DNA from: Lysobacteraceae bacterium
Lineage (GTDB): Bacteria > Pseudomonadota > Gammaproteobacteria > Xanthomonadales > Xanthomonadaceae
Assembly (NCBI GenBank): GCA_026005075.1
Contig: BPKJ01000002.1
Location: 124,001-188,000, forward strand
Length of the DNA: 64,000 nucleotides
Reading direction: 5' to 3'
The notes below the pieces were generated by a model. It was not told the DNA's origin. It saw nothing but the letters and a program-made list of their open reading frames with translations, and ran no database searches. Of the stretch, positions 48,249-57,089 are shown piece after piece (position 1 is the first letter of the stretch; every line of letters begins with the position of its first letter). A program made the translations under genes and the position numbers.

Positions 48249-48281
48249 GGCCGCCCTTACCGGCTGCGCGGCGAGCACGGA

Positions 48282-49211
48282 ATGGATCCTGCATTGAAAC
48301 AGAGGCTGGTGGGGGCGGCGGTGCTGGTCGCTCTGGCCGTGATCTTCGTGCCCATGCTGCTGGAGGCGCCCGAGCCGGAATCGACCCCCGCGAGCGAGAT
48401 CGACCTCGACGTGCCGGAGCGCCCCGAGTTGCCGCTGCGGACCGTCGAACTGCCGCTGGACCTGCCGGCCGCATCGCAGCCCTCCGACGAGGATCGCCCC
48501 GCGCCGGACGCCTCCGCCGGCCAGGTGCCCGGCACGGCGGGCAGCGAGGGCGCGCAGAGGCAGGCGGATGCCGCGGCACCCGCGCCCGCGGTCGCCGTGG
48601 CCGAGCCGGCTCCGCCGCAGCCCGCGCCCGCCGCCGAGCCCGTGCCCGCCAGCGAGCCCGTGCCGCCGGCGGCACCCGCGCCGACGGCCGATGCCGAGGA
48701 CACGGGGCGTTTCGTGGTCCTGCTCGGCACCTACGCCAACCAGGGCAACGCCACTGCCCTGCGGCAGAAACTTCAGAAGCTCGGCTATCCGGTCGCGAGC
48801 GAGGCGGTGGATCTTGGCGGCAGGAAGGCCGTGAAGCTGCTGGCCGGGCCGTTCCGCACCCGTGCCGAGGCCGAGGCGGCCGCGCTTCGGATGGGCAAGG
48901 TCGAGCGCTCCGCGCGCTTCACGGTGGCCGAGCTGGAACAGGCGCGGCCGGTGCAGGCGCCACCCGCCCCGGCGGGGCGCGCGTGGGCGGTGCAGGTGGC
49001 GGCGCTCAAGGACGAGGCCGAGGCCGATGCGCTGCGGCGCAAGCTCAAGGATGCCGGGTTCACCGCCTACGTCGAGAAAGCCCGTACCGAAGGCGGTGTG
49101 CTGTGGCGGGTGCGCGCAGGCCCCGAGCTGCAGCGCGACCGTGCCAAGGCCGTGCAGGAGCGTCTGCGCAGGACGCTCGGTCTCGAAGGCATCGTGGTTC
49201 CCCACCCCTGA
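48282..49211 (+). CDS. dedD: DedD-like cell division protein with two SPOR domains
   Basis: Septal-ring protein that binds denuded glycan strands. 309 residues from ATG 48282. A short cytoplasmic tail and one transmembrane helix (about 9-27) precede a Pro/Ala-rich periplasmic linker (30-140). Two SPOR repeats follow: residues 142-215 (FVVLLGTYANQGNA, VKLLAGPFRTRAEA) and 233-309 (WAVQVAALKDEAEA, VRAGPELQRDRAKA). E. coli DedD has one SPOR domain, so the duplication is unusual. Position between folC and cvpA supports the symbol. Confidence 0.87.
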   Translation: MDPALKQRLVGAAVLVALAVIFVPMLLEAPEPESTPASEIDLDVPERPELPLRTVELPLDLPAASQPSDEDRPAPDASAGQVPGTAGSEGAQRQADAAAPAPAVAVAEPAPPQPAPAAEPVPASEPVPPAAPAPTADAEDTGRFVVLLGTYANQGNATALRQKLQKLGYPVASEAVDLGGRKAVKLLAGPFRTRAEAEAAALRMGKVERSARFTVAELEQARPVQAPPAPAGRAWAVQVAALKDEAEADALRRKLKDAGFTAYVEKARTEGGVLWRVRAGPELQRDRAKAVQERLRRTLGLEGIVVPHP

Positions 49212-49220
49212 GCCCGGGTC

Positions 49221-49754
49221 ATGCTGGGTGCGGCGGACATGGTCGTGCTGGGCGTGCTCCTGCTCTCGGGTGTGCTGGGGCTGTGGCGCGGCTTCGTCAC
49301 CGAGGTGATGTCGCTGGCCAGCTGGGTGCTGGCCTTCTGGGCCACGTTCGCGTTCGGCGACGGGGCCGCGGCCATGCTCGAGGGCTGGATCAACGCCGAG
49401 GCGGCGCGCGGGGCCGCGGGCTATGTCGGCGTGTTCCTTGCCGTGCTCGCGGCCGGCGGCATCCTCACCTGGCTGTTCGGCCGCCTGGTCCGCGCCACCG
49501 GCCTGTCCGGCACCGACCGCCTGCTCGGGTTCGGGTTCGGGCTGCTGCGTGGTGCGGCGCTGTGCGTGGTCGGCATCCTGCTGCTCGGCTTCACGCCGCT
49601 GCCGCAGCGTGCCGAGTGGGGCGGTTCGGCGTTGATCGCGGTGCTCCAGCCCGGCGCCGAGTGGCTTGCCGCCTGGCTGCCCGAGCCGGTCGCGGCGCAG
49701 ATCCGTTTCCCTGCCTCCGCCGCCCCGAGCTTGCAGGAGCCGCCCCATCTGTAG
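49221..49754 (+). CDS. cvpA: CvpA family membrane protein
   Basis: Four-helix inner-membrane protein, needed for colicin V production in E. coli and linked to envelope stress tolerance. 177 residues from ATG 49221. Landmarks are ADMVVLGVLLLSGVLGLWRGFVTEVMSL, split here after the first helix, and GTDRLLGFGFGLLRGA. It lies 9 bp after dedD and 81 bp before purF, as in the E. coli operon. Confidence 0.92.
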   Translation: MLGAADMVVLGVLLLSGVLGLWRGFVTEVMSLASWVLAFWATFAFGDGAAAMLEGWINAEAARGAAGYVGVFLAVLAAGGILTWLFGRLVRATGLSGTDRLLGFGFGLLRGAALCVVGILLLGFTPLPQRAEWGGSALIAVLQPGAEWLAAWLPEPVAAQIRFPASAAPSLQEPPHL

Positions 49755-49835
49755 CCGGACGCCGCCCAAGCCCCGAGCGGCTCCACCCGCTGCCATACTG
49801 CAACCCGCCGATCCAAGCCGGAGACGATCCAGACC

Positions 49836-51305
49836 ATGTGCGGAATCCTCGGAATCGTCGCCGCCACCGAGGTGGCCGGCGCCCTCTACGACGGCCTGAC
49901 CGTGCTCCAGCATCGCGGCCAGGATGCGGCCGGCATCGCCACCGCCACCGGCGGCCGTATCCGTGTCCACAAGGGCAACGGGCTGGTCAAGGACGTGTTC
50001 GACGAGACCGCCATGGCCCTGCTGCGTGGCCGGATCGGCATCGCCCATTGCCGCTACCCGACCGCCGGGTCGGAGGGTTCCGACGAGGCACAGCCGTTCT
50101 ATGTCAACTCGCCCTACGGCATCGCCCTCGCCCACAACGGCAATCTGATCAACACCGAAGCGCTGCGCCGCGAGGTGTGGGAGCAGGATCGCCGCAACAT
50201 CAACACCGACTCCGATTCCGAGGTGCTGCTCAACATCTTCGCGCACGAGCTCGATGCGCAGCGCAGCCTCACGCCGCAGGCGGCGATCGCCGCGGTGGCA
50301 CGGGTCCATCGCCGTTGCCGCGGCGGCTACGCGGTGGTGGCGCAGGTCCTGGGCCTTGGCCTGGTCGCGTTCCGTGACCCCAACGGCATCCGCCCGCTGG
50401 TGCTGGGGCGGCGCGAGGGCGCGGGGACACCGGAGTATGCGGTGGCGTCCGAGTCCGTGGCCCTCGACGTGCTGGGCTTTTCCCGGCTGCGCGACGTGGC
50501 CCCCGGCGAGGCGGTGGTGATCACCGAGCGCGGCGAGCTGCACTGCGCGCCCGCCGCGGAGCCCGCGCCGCACCGGCCGTGCGCGTTCGAGTACGTCTAT
50601 TTCGCGCGTCCCGACTCGATGATGGACGACATCAACGTCCACAAGGCGCGCATGCGCATGGGGGTGGCGTTGGGCGAGAAGATCCTCCGCCTGTGGCCGG
50701 ATCACGACATCGACACGGTGATCCCGATTCCCGACTCGTCCCGGGACGCCGCCCTCGAGCTGGCCAGCACGATCGGCGTGAAGTACCGCGAGGGCTTCGT
50801 CAAGAACCGCTACGTCGGGCGCACCTTCATCATGCCCGGCCAGAGCCAGCGCGCGCGCTCGGTGCGGCGCAAGCTCAATCCGATTCCGCTGGAGTTCCGC
50901 GGCCGGGTGGTGCTGCTGGTCGACGACTCCATCGTCCGCGGCACCACCAGCCAGCAGATCGTGCAGATGGCACGCGAGGCCGGGGCGCGCAAGGTGTATC
51001 TCGCCTCGGCGGCGCCTCCGGTGCGCTACCCGAACGTCTACGGCATCGACATGCCGGCCGCCGAGGAGCTGGTGGCGCACGGGCGCTCGGTGGAGGAGAT
51101 CCAGCGCGTGCTGGGCTGCGACTGGCTGGTCTACCAGGACCTCGAGGCGCTGGAGGCGGCCATCGCCGGGCCGAAGCGCGCGGGGATGCGTTTCGACACC
51201 TCGTGCTTCTCCGGCGAATACGTCACCGGCATCGAGCCGGACTACTTCGAGCGGCTGCGCCACCTGCGCTCCGACCAGGCCAAGCAGCAGCGGCGTGCAG
51301 GCTGA
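49836..51305 (+). CDS. purF: Amidophosphoribosyltransferase
   Basis: First committed step of purine synthesis: PRPP plus glutamine to phosphoribosylamine. 489 residues from ATG 49836. The N-terminal nucleophile Cys follows Met directly (MCGILGIV), so no propeptide is present. Glutaminase motifs include [15 protein letters not shown] and LAHNGNLIN; the PRPP loop is [15 protein letters not shown]. No N-terminal Fe-S cysteines of the Bacillus type are evident, matching the E. coli type. Confidence 0.97.
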   Translation: MCGILGIVAATEVAGALYDGLTVLQHRGQDAAGIATATGGRIRVHKGNGLVKDVFDETAMALLRGRIGIAHCRYPTAGSEGSDEAQPFYVNSPYGIALAHNGNLINTEALRREVWEQDRRNINTDSDSEVLLNIFAHELDAQRSLTPQAAIAAVARVHRRCRGGYAVVAQVLGLGLVAFRDPNGIRPLVLGRREGAGTPEYAVASESVALDVLGFSRLRDVAPGEAVVITERGELHCAPAAEPAPHRPCAFEYVYFARPDSMMDDINVHKARMRMGVALGEKILRLWPDHDIDTVIPIPDSSRDAALELASTIGVKYREGFVKNRYVGRTFIMPGQSQRARSVRRKLNPIPLEFRGRVVLLVDDSIVRGTTSQQIVQMAREAGARKVYLASAAPPVRYPNVYGIDMPAAEELVAHGRSVEEIQRVLGCDWLVYQDLEALEAAIAGPKRAGMRFDTSCFSGEYVTGIEPDYFERLRHLRSDQAKQQRRAG

Positions 51306-51315
51306 GCGCAGCCCC

Positions 51316-52128
51316 GTGTCCGAGTTGCGCACCGCCGCCCGCGAGGTGCTGTGCCTTGCCGATCCGGCACGGAAGCAAGAAGCGGTGCTGGAACTGACGG
51401 CACGGCGGGCTGCGGCGGCGCTGCCTGTGGACCCGTACCTGCGGCTCGCGCCGGTCGATGCGCCGGGGCGGCCCCCGCGTCCGCGGCTGGTGCCACAGCG
51501 CGCACTGCCGCAACGTGGCCTTGGCCGGCCCGAGGGGCGGGCGGCCTTCCTGCACGCCATCGCCCACATCGAGTTCAACGCGATCAACCTCGCCCTCGAC
51601 GCCATGGCCCGCTTTGCGGACATGCCCCATGCCTACTACCTCGACTGGCTGGGCGTGGCCGCGGACGAGGCACGCCATTTCGGCATGCTGGTCGAGCGTC
51701 TTGCCGCCCTCGGCCATGCCTACGGCGACTTCGACGCCCACGACGGACTGTGGGACATGGCGCGCAAGACCGCCGATTCCTGCCTTGCCCGCATGGCGCT
51801 GGTGCCGCGGGTGCTGGAGGCAAGGGGGCTCGACGTGACGCCGGCGATGATCCATCGTTTGCGGGCCGCCGGGGACGAGGCCAGCGCGGCCGTCCTCGAG
51901 GTGATCCTCGCCGAGGAGGTCGGGCACGTCGCGGTCGGCAGCCGCTGGTTCCGCTGGCTGTGCGAGCGCGAGGGGCGGGCGCCGCTGGCAACCTTCATCG
52001 GACTGGTGCGTGCCCACGCCCGCGGCGCCGTGCGAGGGCCGTTCAACCACGAGGCCCGGCGGCGGGCGGGGTTCCGCGACGAGGAGCTGGAGGCGCTCGA
52101 AGGCGAGGCAAGGGGGGCGTTTGGGTGA
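51316..52128 (+). CDS. DUF455 ferritin-like protein
   Basis: Predicted diiron ferritin-like protein of unknown function. About 270 residues. The metal ligands are suggested by HAIAHIEFNAINLALD, AADEARHFGML and [14 protein letters not shown], the E-x2-H pattern of MiaE-like and other ferritin-fold oxygenases. GTG 51316 (MSELRTAAREVL) matches the usual family start; GTG 51295 overlapping purF is possible. The stop overlaps the next gene (GTGA). Confidence 0.87.
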   Translation: MSELRTAAREVLCLADPARKQEAVLELTARRAAAALPVDPYLRLAPVDAPGRPPRPRLVPQRALPQRGLGRPEGRAAFLHAIAHIEFNAINLALDAMARFADMPHAYYLDWLGVAADEARHFGMLVERLAALGHAYGDFDAHDGLWDMARKTADSCLARMALVPRVLEARGLDVTPAMIHRLRAAGDEASAAVLEVILAEEVGHVAVGSRWFRWLCEREGRAPLATFIGLVRAHARGAVRGPFNHEARRRAGFRDEELEALEGEARGAFG

Positions 52129-53309
52129 AACGGTCGGCAAGGCTTGCGGGGGGGCTCGTGCTGGGCCTGCTGTGGCTCGCAGCGCTGCTGCTGCTCGTCG
52201 CCGCGCGCGACGGCGGCCTTGCCTGGGGGCCCACGGCGCTGCGATCGCTGCCCTTGCAGCAGGCGCGCTCCTCGATCTCCCGGCTGGAGCCGGCCGCTCC
52301 GGGGGTGCGGATCCGCGGTGCTCGCGAAGGCGGCCAGGCCATGCTGCTCGTGCCCACCGAGCCGTTCCGCATCGACGACTGGCCCGTGCTCGGGGTCCGG
52401 CTCGAGGGCGCCGGCGCCCTGCACTTTGCCCGCGTGGTTCTGGTCGGTGAAGACGGCGCACTGGTCCACGCGCCCTTCCCGGGGCGCCCGAACGGCAGCC
52501 ACCGCATCGACCTGCGCCGCGCCGGGCTGGATGCACGAGCGGCGTACACCGCGATCGGGCTGTGGCTGGGGCCGCCGGACTACCTTCCCGCGGCGGCGGC
52601 CGAGCCGGTGGATGTGCGGATCGAAGCGCTGACCCTGGAACGGCCGGGCCTGGCCGCGGCCTTGCAGATGCTGGGGCAGTCCTGGCTGGGCTACCGGCCC
52701 TGGACCGGCCGGTCGCTCAACACGGCGGGGTTCGAGCACGGGCCGCGGCCACCGCCCGGATTGCAGCTGGTGCTGGCGGCCTGGCTGGCGGGGATGCTGC
52801 CGATCCTGCACGGGATGCGGGCAGGCCGGCGATGCGGACGGCGTCTGGTGCTGGGCGCGCTGGCCGCGCTCGCGCTGGTCGCGGTCCTGGATCTGGACCG
52901 GCGCGCCGCGACCGCGCTTGCCGCGGCGCGGGCGGCAAGGCCGGGGATCGAGCTCTCGGCGCTGCCCGCCCTCGAAACCGAACTCGCGGGCCTGGTGCGG
53001 GCATGGCGAGACGATCCGCCGCGCAGGGTCCTGGTCTGGTCCGAGGACCGTTTCCTGCGTGAGTACCCGGTGTGGCTTCTGCGGTCCTTCGATGCCGCGG
53101 CGCTGGACCATCCGGCTCAGCTCGACGCGCTGGCCAGCGCAGGCGAGGGTTCGCTTCGGCTGCTGCTGTTCGGCGCATCCGGCTGGCGCTACGACCGGCG
53201 GACCGGCGTGCTCGAGCTGGGCGGGCGGCGCCTTGCCGCAAGGCCCGGCGCGCGAGGGCAGTGGTTCCACGCGTTCGAGATCGCCGGCGCGGGGAGGGTG
53301 AGCCCTTGA
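52125..53309 (+). CDS. membrane protein with periplasmic domain, glycosylation locus
   Basis: Not recognised. 394 residues from GTG 52125. One helix near the N-terminus (about 5-27), a roughly 170-residue likely periplasmic region with beta-rich, carbohydrate-module-like sequence (LLVPTEPFRIDDWPVLGVRLEG), then two helices (about 212-230 and 243-262) and a C-terminal soluble part (265-394; RVLVWSEDRFLREYPVWLLRSF). It overlaps the genes on both sides by 4 bp, so it is expected to work with the GT-C-like enzyme encoded next. Confidence 0.72.
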   Translation: MKRSARLAGGLVLGLLWLAALLLLVAARDGGLAWGPTALRSLPLQQARSSISRLEPAAPGVRIRGAREGGQAMLLVPTEPFRIDDWPVLGVRLEGAGALHFARVVLVGEDGALVHAPFPGRPNGSHRIDLRRAGLDARAAYTAIGLWLGPPDYLPAAAAEPVDVRIEALTLERPGLAAALQMLGQSWLGYRPWTGRSLNTAGFEHGPRPPPGLQLVLAAWLAGMLPILHGMRAGRRCGRRLVLGALAALALVAVLDLDRRAATALAAARAARPGIELSALPALETELAGLVRAWRDDPPRRVLVWSEDRFLREYPVWLLRSFDAAALDHPAQLDALASAGEGSLRLLLFGASGWRYDRRTGVLELGGRRLAARPGARGQWFHAFEIAGAGRVSP

Positions 53310-54727
53310 TCGCCCTCGCCCTGCTGCTGACCGCGGCGCTGGGCTGGACGGTGGCCGGCTGGATCCTGTCCGGGCGCTGCGGGCCGGGTGTGCGCCTGCT
53401 GCGTCTCGGCGCGGCCTTCCCGCTCGGCGCCATGCTGCTGGGCAACCTGCTCTGGCTGGCCGGCCACGGCAGCCTCGATGTGCGGGTGCCGGCGGTGTTC
53501 CTGCTCGCCGTGCTGGTCGTCCTCGCCGCGGCGGCCCTGCGCTGGGCGAGGCGGCGCGTGCGCGAGCCCCGGGCCGGGCCCGGCCGCGCCGCCGTAGACC
53601 GCGAGGAGCGGAGGATGCAGGCCCTGGCGCTGGGCTTGCTCGGGGCCGCCGCGGCCGGCGTGCTGATCCATGCGACGAGCCTGCCGATCCTGGGTTGGGA
53701 TGCATGGAACGCGTGGCTGGCGCGGGCCAAGGCCTGGCATCACGCGGGTGCCTTCCTGCCGGTGCTGCCGGTGGAGGCCTGGCTTGCCAGCGCGCCGGGT
53801 AGCGCGGTCAGCGCGGTGGCCTCGCACTACCCCGAGGCGCTGTCGCGCTTCGTTGCCGCGCTGGCCTGGTGGCATGGCGCCTGGAGCGACACGGTCGTCG
53901 CCCTGCCCTGGCCCCTGCTGTGGGTCTCGCTGGGCCTGCTGCTGGCCGGTGCGCTGCGCGCCGACGGGCTGGGTCCCGGCCGGGCGCTGCTCGCCGCCGC
54001 CCTGCTGCTCACCCTGCCACCGGTGCTCGCGCATGCCTCGCTGGCGGGTTACATGGACCTCTGGCTGGCCACGTGCATCCTGCTGGCCTGGGTGTTCGCC
54101 GCGGACCACCTGCGCCGGCGGCGGCCGGCCGCCCTGGCCGGCGCGGTGCTGGTGGCAGCGCTGCTGCCGACGATCAAACTCGAGGGCGCGATCTACGCCG
54201 CGCTGCTGGCGCTGGCGCTGGGCTTCGCCTTGCTGGGTGCGCGCGGGCGGCGCTGGGTGCTGGGCGTGGCCGCCGTGGTGGTGCCGGTGGCGCTGTGGCT
54301 GGGGGTGCGTGTGCCGCTGCCGGGCATGGGCTGGGTGGCGCTGCGCCACGACCGCGTCGAAGTGCCGCACCTCGGGGTGCTCGATCTGCACTGGCGGGGC
54401 GTCGGCGGGAGCATCGCCGAGGCGCTGTTCTACCTGCCGAACTGGTCGCTGCTGTGGTTTCTGATCGTGCCCGTGCTCGTGGTGGGCCGGCAGGAGCTGC
54501 GCCGCGACGAACTCCTCGGCGCGGCCGCCTTCCTGCTGCTGGTGGCCGGCTTTCACTTCGTCCTGTTCGGGTTCACCGACGCCGCGGCGTGGGCGGAAAA
54601 CCTGACCAGCCTCAACCGGCTGGTGTTGCACGGGGTGCCCCTGTGGTGCTGGTTGCTGGCCCGCCTGCTCAGCCCCGAGCCAACACCTTACGGTAGATTT
54701 GCCCGATGGCCTCGGCCACCGGGCTGA
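53306..54727 (+). CDS. GT-C-type membrane glycosyltransferase (ArnT/PMT-like)
   Basis: Predicted transferase using a polyprenyl-phosphate sugar at the periplasmic face of the inner membrane. 473 residues with about 11 hydrophobic segments. TTG start at 53306 overlaps the previous stop (TTGA) and has GGGAGG about 7 nt upstream. The first long periplasmic loop begins ILGWDAWNAWLARAKAWHH, where an acidic residue is expected in GT-C enzymes. Its 3' end overlaps the converging GT4 gene by 59 bp. A DPM1-like GT2 on the opposite strand could provide the lipid-linked donor. Confidence 0.78.
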   Translation: MIALALLLTAALGWTVAGWILSGRCGPGVRLLRLGAAFPLGAMLLGNLLWLAGHGSLDVRVPAVFLLAVLVVLAAAALRWARRRVREPRAGPGRAAVDREERRMQALALGLLGAAAAGVLIHATSLPILGWDAWNAWLARAKAWHHAGAFLPVLPVEAWLASAPGSAVSAVASHYPEALSRFVAALAWWHGAWSDTVVALPWPLLWVSLGLLLAGALRADGLGPGRALLAAALLLTLPPVLAHASLAGYMDLWLATCILLAWVFAADHLRRRRPAALAGAVLVAALLPTIKLEGAIYAALLALALGFALLGARGRRWVLGVAAVVVPVALWLGVRVPLPGMGWVALRHDRVEVPHLGVLDLHWRGVGGSIAEALFYLPNWSLLWFLIVPVLVVGRQELRRDELLGAAAFLLLVAGFHFVLFGFTDAAAWAENLTSLNRLVLHGVPLWCWLLARLLSPEPTPYGRFARWPRPPG

Positions 54728-55829
54728 TCCGGTAGGCCTGCTCGAAGCGGGCGCGTCCGGCTTCGCCGAGGTCACGGCACAGCGCCGGATCGCCGGCCAG
54801 CCGCCTTAGCGCCGCGGCCAGGGCCGCCGGATCGCCCGGTGGAACCTTCAAGCCCGTGCGGCCCTCCTCGACCAGCTCCGCCATGCCGCTTCCGGGCAGA
54901 TCCGAGGCGATCACCGCCCGCCCTGCACGCATCGCCTCGAGGAGCACGAGGCCGAAGGCCTCGGCACGCTCGACGGAGGGCAGGCAGACGAGGTCGCAGC
55001 TGCGGAAGCAGGCCTCGATGGCGGCGTCGTCGAGGCCCTCGCGGAGGACCACCCTGGCCGCAAGGCCCAGGGCCTGGATGCGCTGCCGCAGCGGTGTGGC
55101 CAGCGGGCCGCTGCCGCAGATCAGCGCGCAGGCCGACGGAACCTGCGCCAGCGCCTCGACGAGGCGGTCGAAGCCCTTGTAGTAGCTCAGCCGCCCCACC
55201 GCCAGCACGCGCAGCCGGCCTTCGGGCCAGCACGGTGCGGGGCCGGGCGCAGGCGGCGCGCCAAGGCCCAGCGGCACGACGTGGCAGCGTTCGAGGTGGG
55301 CGCGCAAGGGGCGGCTGGCGTCGAGGTAGCGCTTGGAGGTGGCCACGATGGCGGCGGCCCGGGCCAGCACCCGGTGCTCGATGCGGGCGTAGACGGGGTA
55401 GGCCAGGCGCAGTCCGAGCCGGGTCGTGTCCTCGGGGATGTCGGCATGCCAGTGCACGACCCAGGGAATCCTGCGTGCGGCGGGCAGCAGCAGGGCCGCA
55501 AAGGCGGAGGGATTGGGCAGGTGCAGGTGGAGGACGTGCGGACGGTGCGCGCGCAGGATCGCGGCGAGCTGCCGCGGCCAGCTCGGCGCGATCGGGGTGA
55601 ACAGCCATTGCCCGTGGCTGCGGCAGCGCCACACCCACCGCCCTTCTCCCTGCGTGCGCCCCGAGCGGCCGCGGTCGTGGACCAGCACCGCCGGCGCGAG
55701 GCCCTGCCGTGCCTGCTCCAGGGTCAGCACGTCGAGGAAGCGCTCCATGCCGCCCGGTTCGGGCGGAAAGTACTTGCCAAGATGCAGGACCCGGAGGGCG
55801 CCTGGGTCCGCGGCGGGCGGTCTAGCCAC
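54669..55829 (-). CDS. GT4-family glycosyltransferase
   Basis: Cytoplasmic GT-B enzyme. 386 residues from GTG 55829. The N-terminal domain has RVLHLGKYFPPEPGGMERFL and WVVHWHADIP; the C-terminal donor domain has AVGRLSYYKGFDRLVEAL, CLPSVERAEAFGLVLLEAM with the E-x7-E pattern, and LPGSGMAELVEEGRTG. Start overlaps the DUF2304 stop by 8 bp. Last gene of the minus-strand arm of the glycosylation locus. Confidence 0.9.
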   Translation of the reverse strand: MARPPAADPGALRVLHLGKYFPPEPGGMERFLDVLTLEQARQGLAPAVLVHDRGRSGRTQGEGRWVWRCRSHGQWLFTPIAPSWPRQLAAILRAHRPHVLHLHLPNPSAFAALLLPAARRIPWVVHWHADIPEDTTRLGLRLAYPVYARIEHRVLARAAAIVATSKRYLDASRPLRAHLERCHVVPLGLGAPPAPGPAPCWPEGRLRVLAVGRLSYYKGFDRLVEALAQVPSACALICGSGPLATPLRQRIQALGLAARVVLREGLDDAAIEACFRSCDLVCLPSVERAEAFGLVLLEAMRAGRAVIASDLPGSGMAELVEEGRTGLKVPPGDPAALAAALRRLAGDPALCRDLGEAGRARFEQAYRISPVAEAIGQIYRKVLARG

Positions 55830-56226
55830 CGCCGGCGCGGCGGGCGCCGGGCCCGGCGCGCTCGCGGGTGCCGGCAGAGGCCGCGTGCTCGCCCGCCTCG
55901 CGCAGCTCGTACTCGAGCATTGCCAGCTTCTGCGTCAGCCGGCGCAGCCGGCGCTCCTTGCGCGCCAGCTCGATGTCGCCGAGCAGCATCTTGACCAGGA
56001 TCGCGAACACCGCCAGCACCAGCAGCAGCATCGGCGGGTAGGCGACCCCCAGGGCACGCCCGACCCGGTCCACGACCTGCGGATACAGGCCAAGGGCCAG
56101 GGCCGCCACCGCCACCGTCAGCCACCACGCCGCCTGCGTGCCATGCAGGTGGCCGAAGCGGATGAGCAGGATCAGGGTTCCGGCGATCAGGAGGCCGAGC
56201 AGGGCAGCGGTCAGGGTCAGGGTCAC
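55822..56226 (-). CDS. DUF2304 membrane protein
   Basis: 134 residues: three hydrophobic helices (about 3-22, 32-50, 60-80) and a charged C-terminal coiled coil (RKERRLRRLTQKLAMLEYELREAGE). DUF2304 proteins regularly accompany DPM1-like GT2 enzymes, and may anchor or regulate them at the membrane. GTG 56226 overlaps the GT2 stop (GTGA). Confidence 0.82.
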   Translation of the reverse strand: MTLTLTAALLGLLIAGTLILLIRFGHLHGTQAAWWLTVAVAALALGLYPQVVDRVGRALGVAYPPMLLLVLAVFAILVKMLLGDIELARKERRLRRLTQKLAMLEYELREAGEHAASAGTRERAGPGARRAGGG

Positions 56227-57002
56227 ACTTCGGCCTCGAGCAGGCTCTGGCGGCCGCCGAAACGGCCGATCCGCGCAATGCAGAGCAAGGTGGTCTGGAA
56301 CATGTACATGGCCACGGTCGGCCACGAGTAGAACACGCGGGACCGCCCGTTGCCGCGGGGGTGCATCCTAACCGGTATTTCCGTCACCCGCAGCCCGTGG
56401 CGACGGGCGAGCAGGAGCACCCCGACGTCCTGGTAGTCGAGCAGGGTCGCCGCAGGGCCGCTGAGCAGATCGATGGCGCGCGCGTCGTAGCATCGGAAGC
56501 CCGAAGTCAGATCCTCCACCCGCAGTCCCGAGAGCAGGCGGAACCAGCGCCAGGCCAGCTTGCGCGCGCGGCTCAGGCGCTGCGGGTGGGCGCCGATGAC
56601 GATGTCGGCACCGGTGGCGTGGCGCGCGCGCATGAGCTCGGGGATGCAGTCCGGCTCGTGCTGGCCGTCGGCATCGAGGGTGACCACCTGCCGGAAGCCG
56701 AGCCGGCGGGCAAACCGCAGTCCGGCCTGGGTCGCCCCCCAGGCCCCAAGCTGCAGGGGCAGGTCCAGCACCATGGCGCCGTGCCTGCGGGCGACCGCGG
56801 CGGTATCGTCCTCGCTGGCATCGGACACCACCAGCACCGGCGCGTGGCCGAGCGCGGCCATGCGCTCCAGCAGCCCGCCCAGCGTGGCTTCCTCGTTGCG
56901 CGCCGGGATGACGTAGAGTGTGCGCTCCGCCCCCCTGCCGCCGGGCACGAGGCGCCAGCGCCGGCGGGCGGTACCGAAGGGCAGGTGGGACGATCGGGCC
57001 AT
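56223..57002 (-). CDS. DPM1-like GT2 glycosyltransferase
   Basis: Predicted polyprenyl-phosphate sugar synthase: transfers a sugar from NDP-sugar to undecaprenyl phosphate at the cytoplasmic face. 259 residues from ATG 57002. Landmarks: LYVIPARNEEATLGGLLERM, VVSDASEDDTAAVARRHGA, the DXD-like TLDADGQHEP and the late EIPVRMHPRGNGRSR. No transmembrane helix of its own, so the neighbouring DUF2304 protein may tether it. Confidence 0.9.
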   Translation of the reverse strand: MARSSHLPFGTARRRWRLVPGGRGAERTLYVIPARNEEATLGGLLERMAALGHAPVLVVSDASEDDTAAVARRHGAMVLDLPLQLGAWGATQAGLRFARRLGFRQVVTLDADGQHEPDCIPELMRARHATGADIVIGAHPQRLSRARKLAWRWFRLLSGLRVEDLTSGFRCYDARAIDLLSGPAATLLDYQDVGVLLLARRHGLRVTEIPVRMHPRGNGRSRVFYSWPTVAMYMFQTTLLCIARIGRFGGRQSLLEAEV

Positions 57003-57089
57003 GGCCTGCGTATAGTACCCCGAGCGCCCGGTCTCGCGGCCCCGTGGCACCGGCGTGCGGTCAATCGCTTTCACCCAGGAGTGCTTCGC

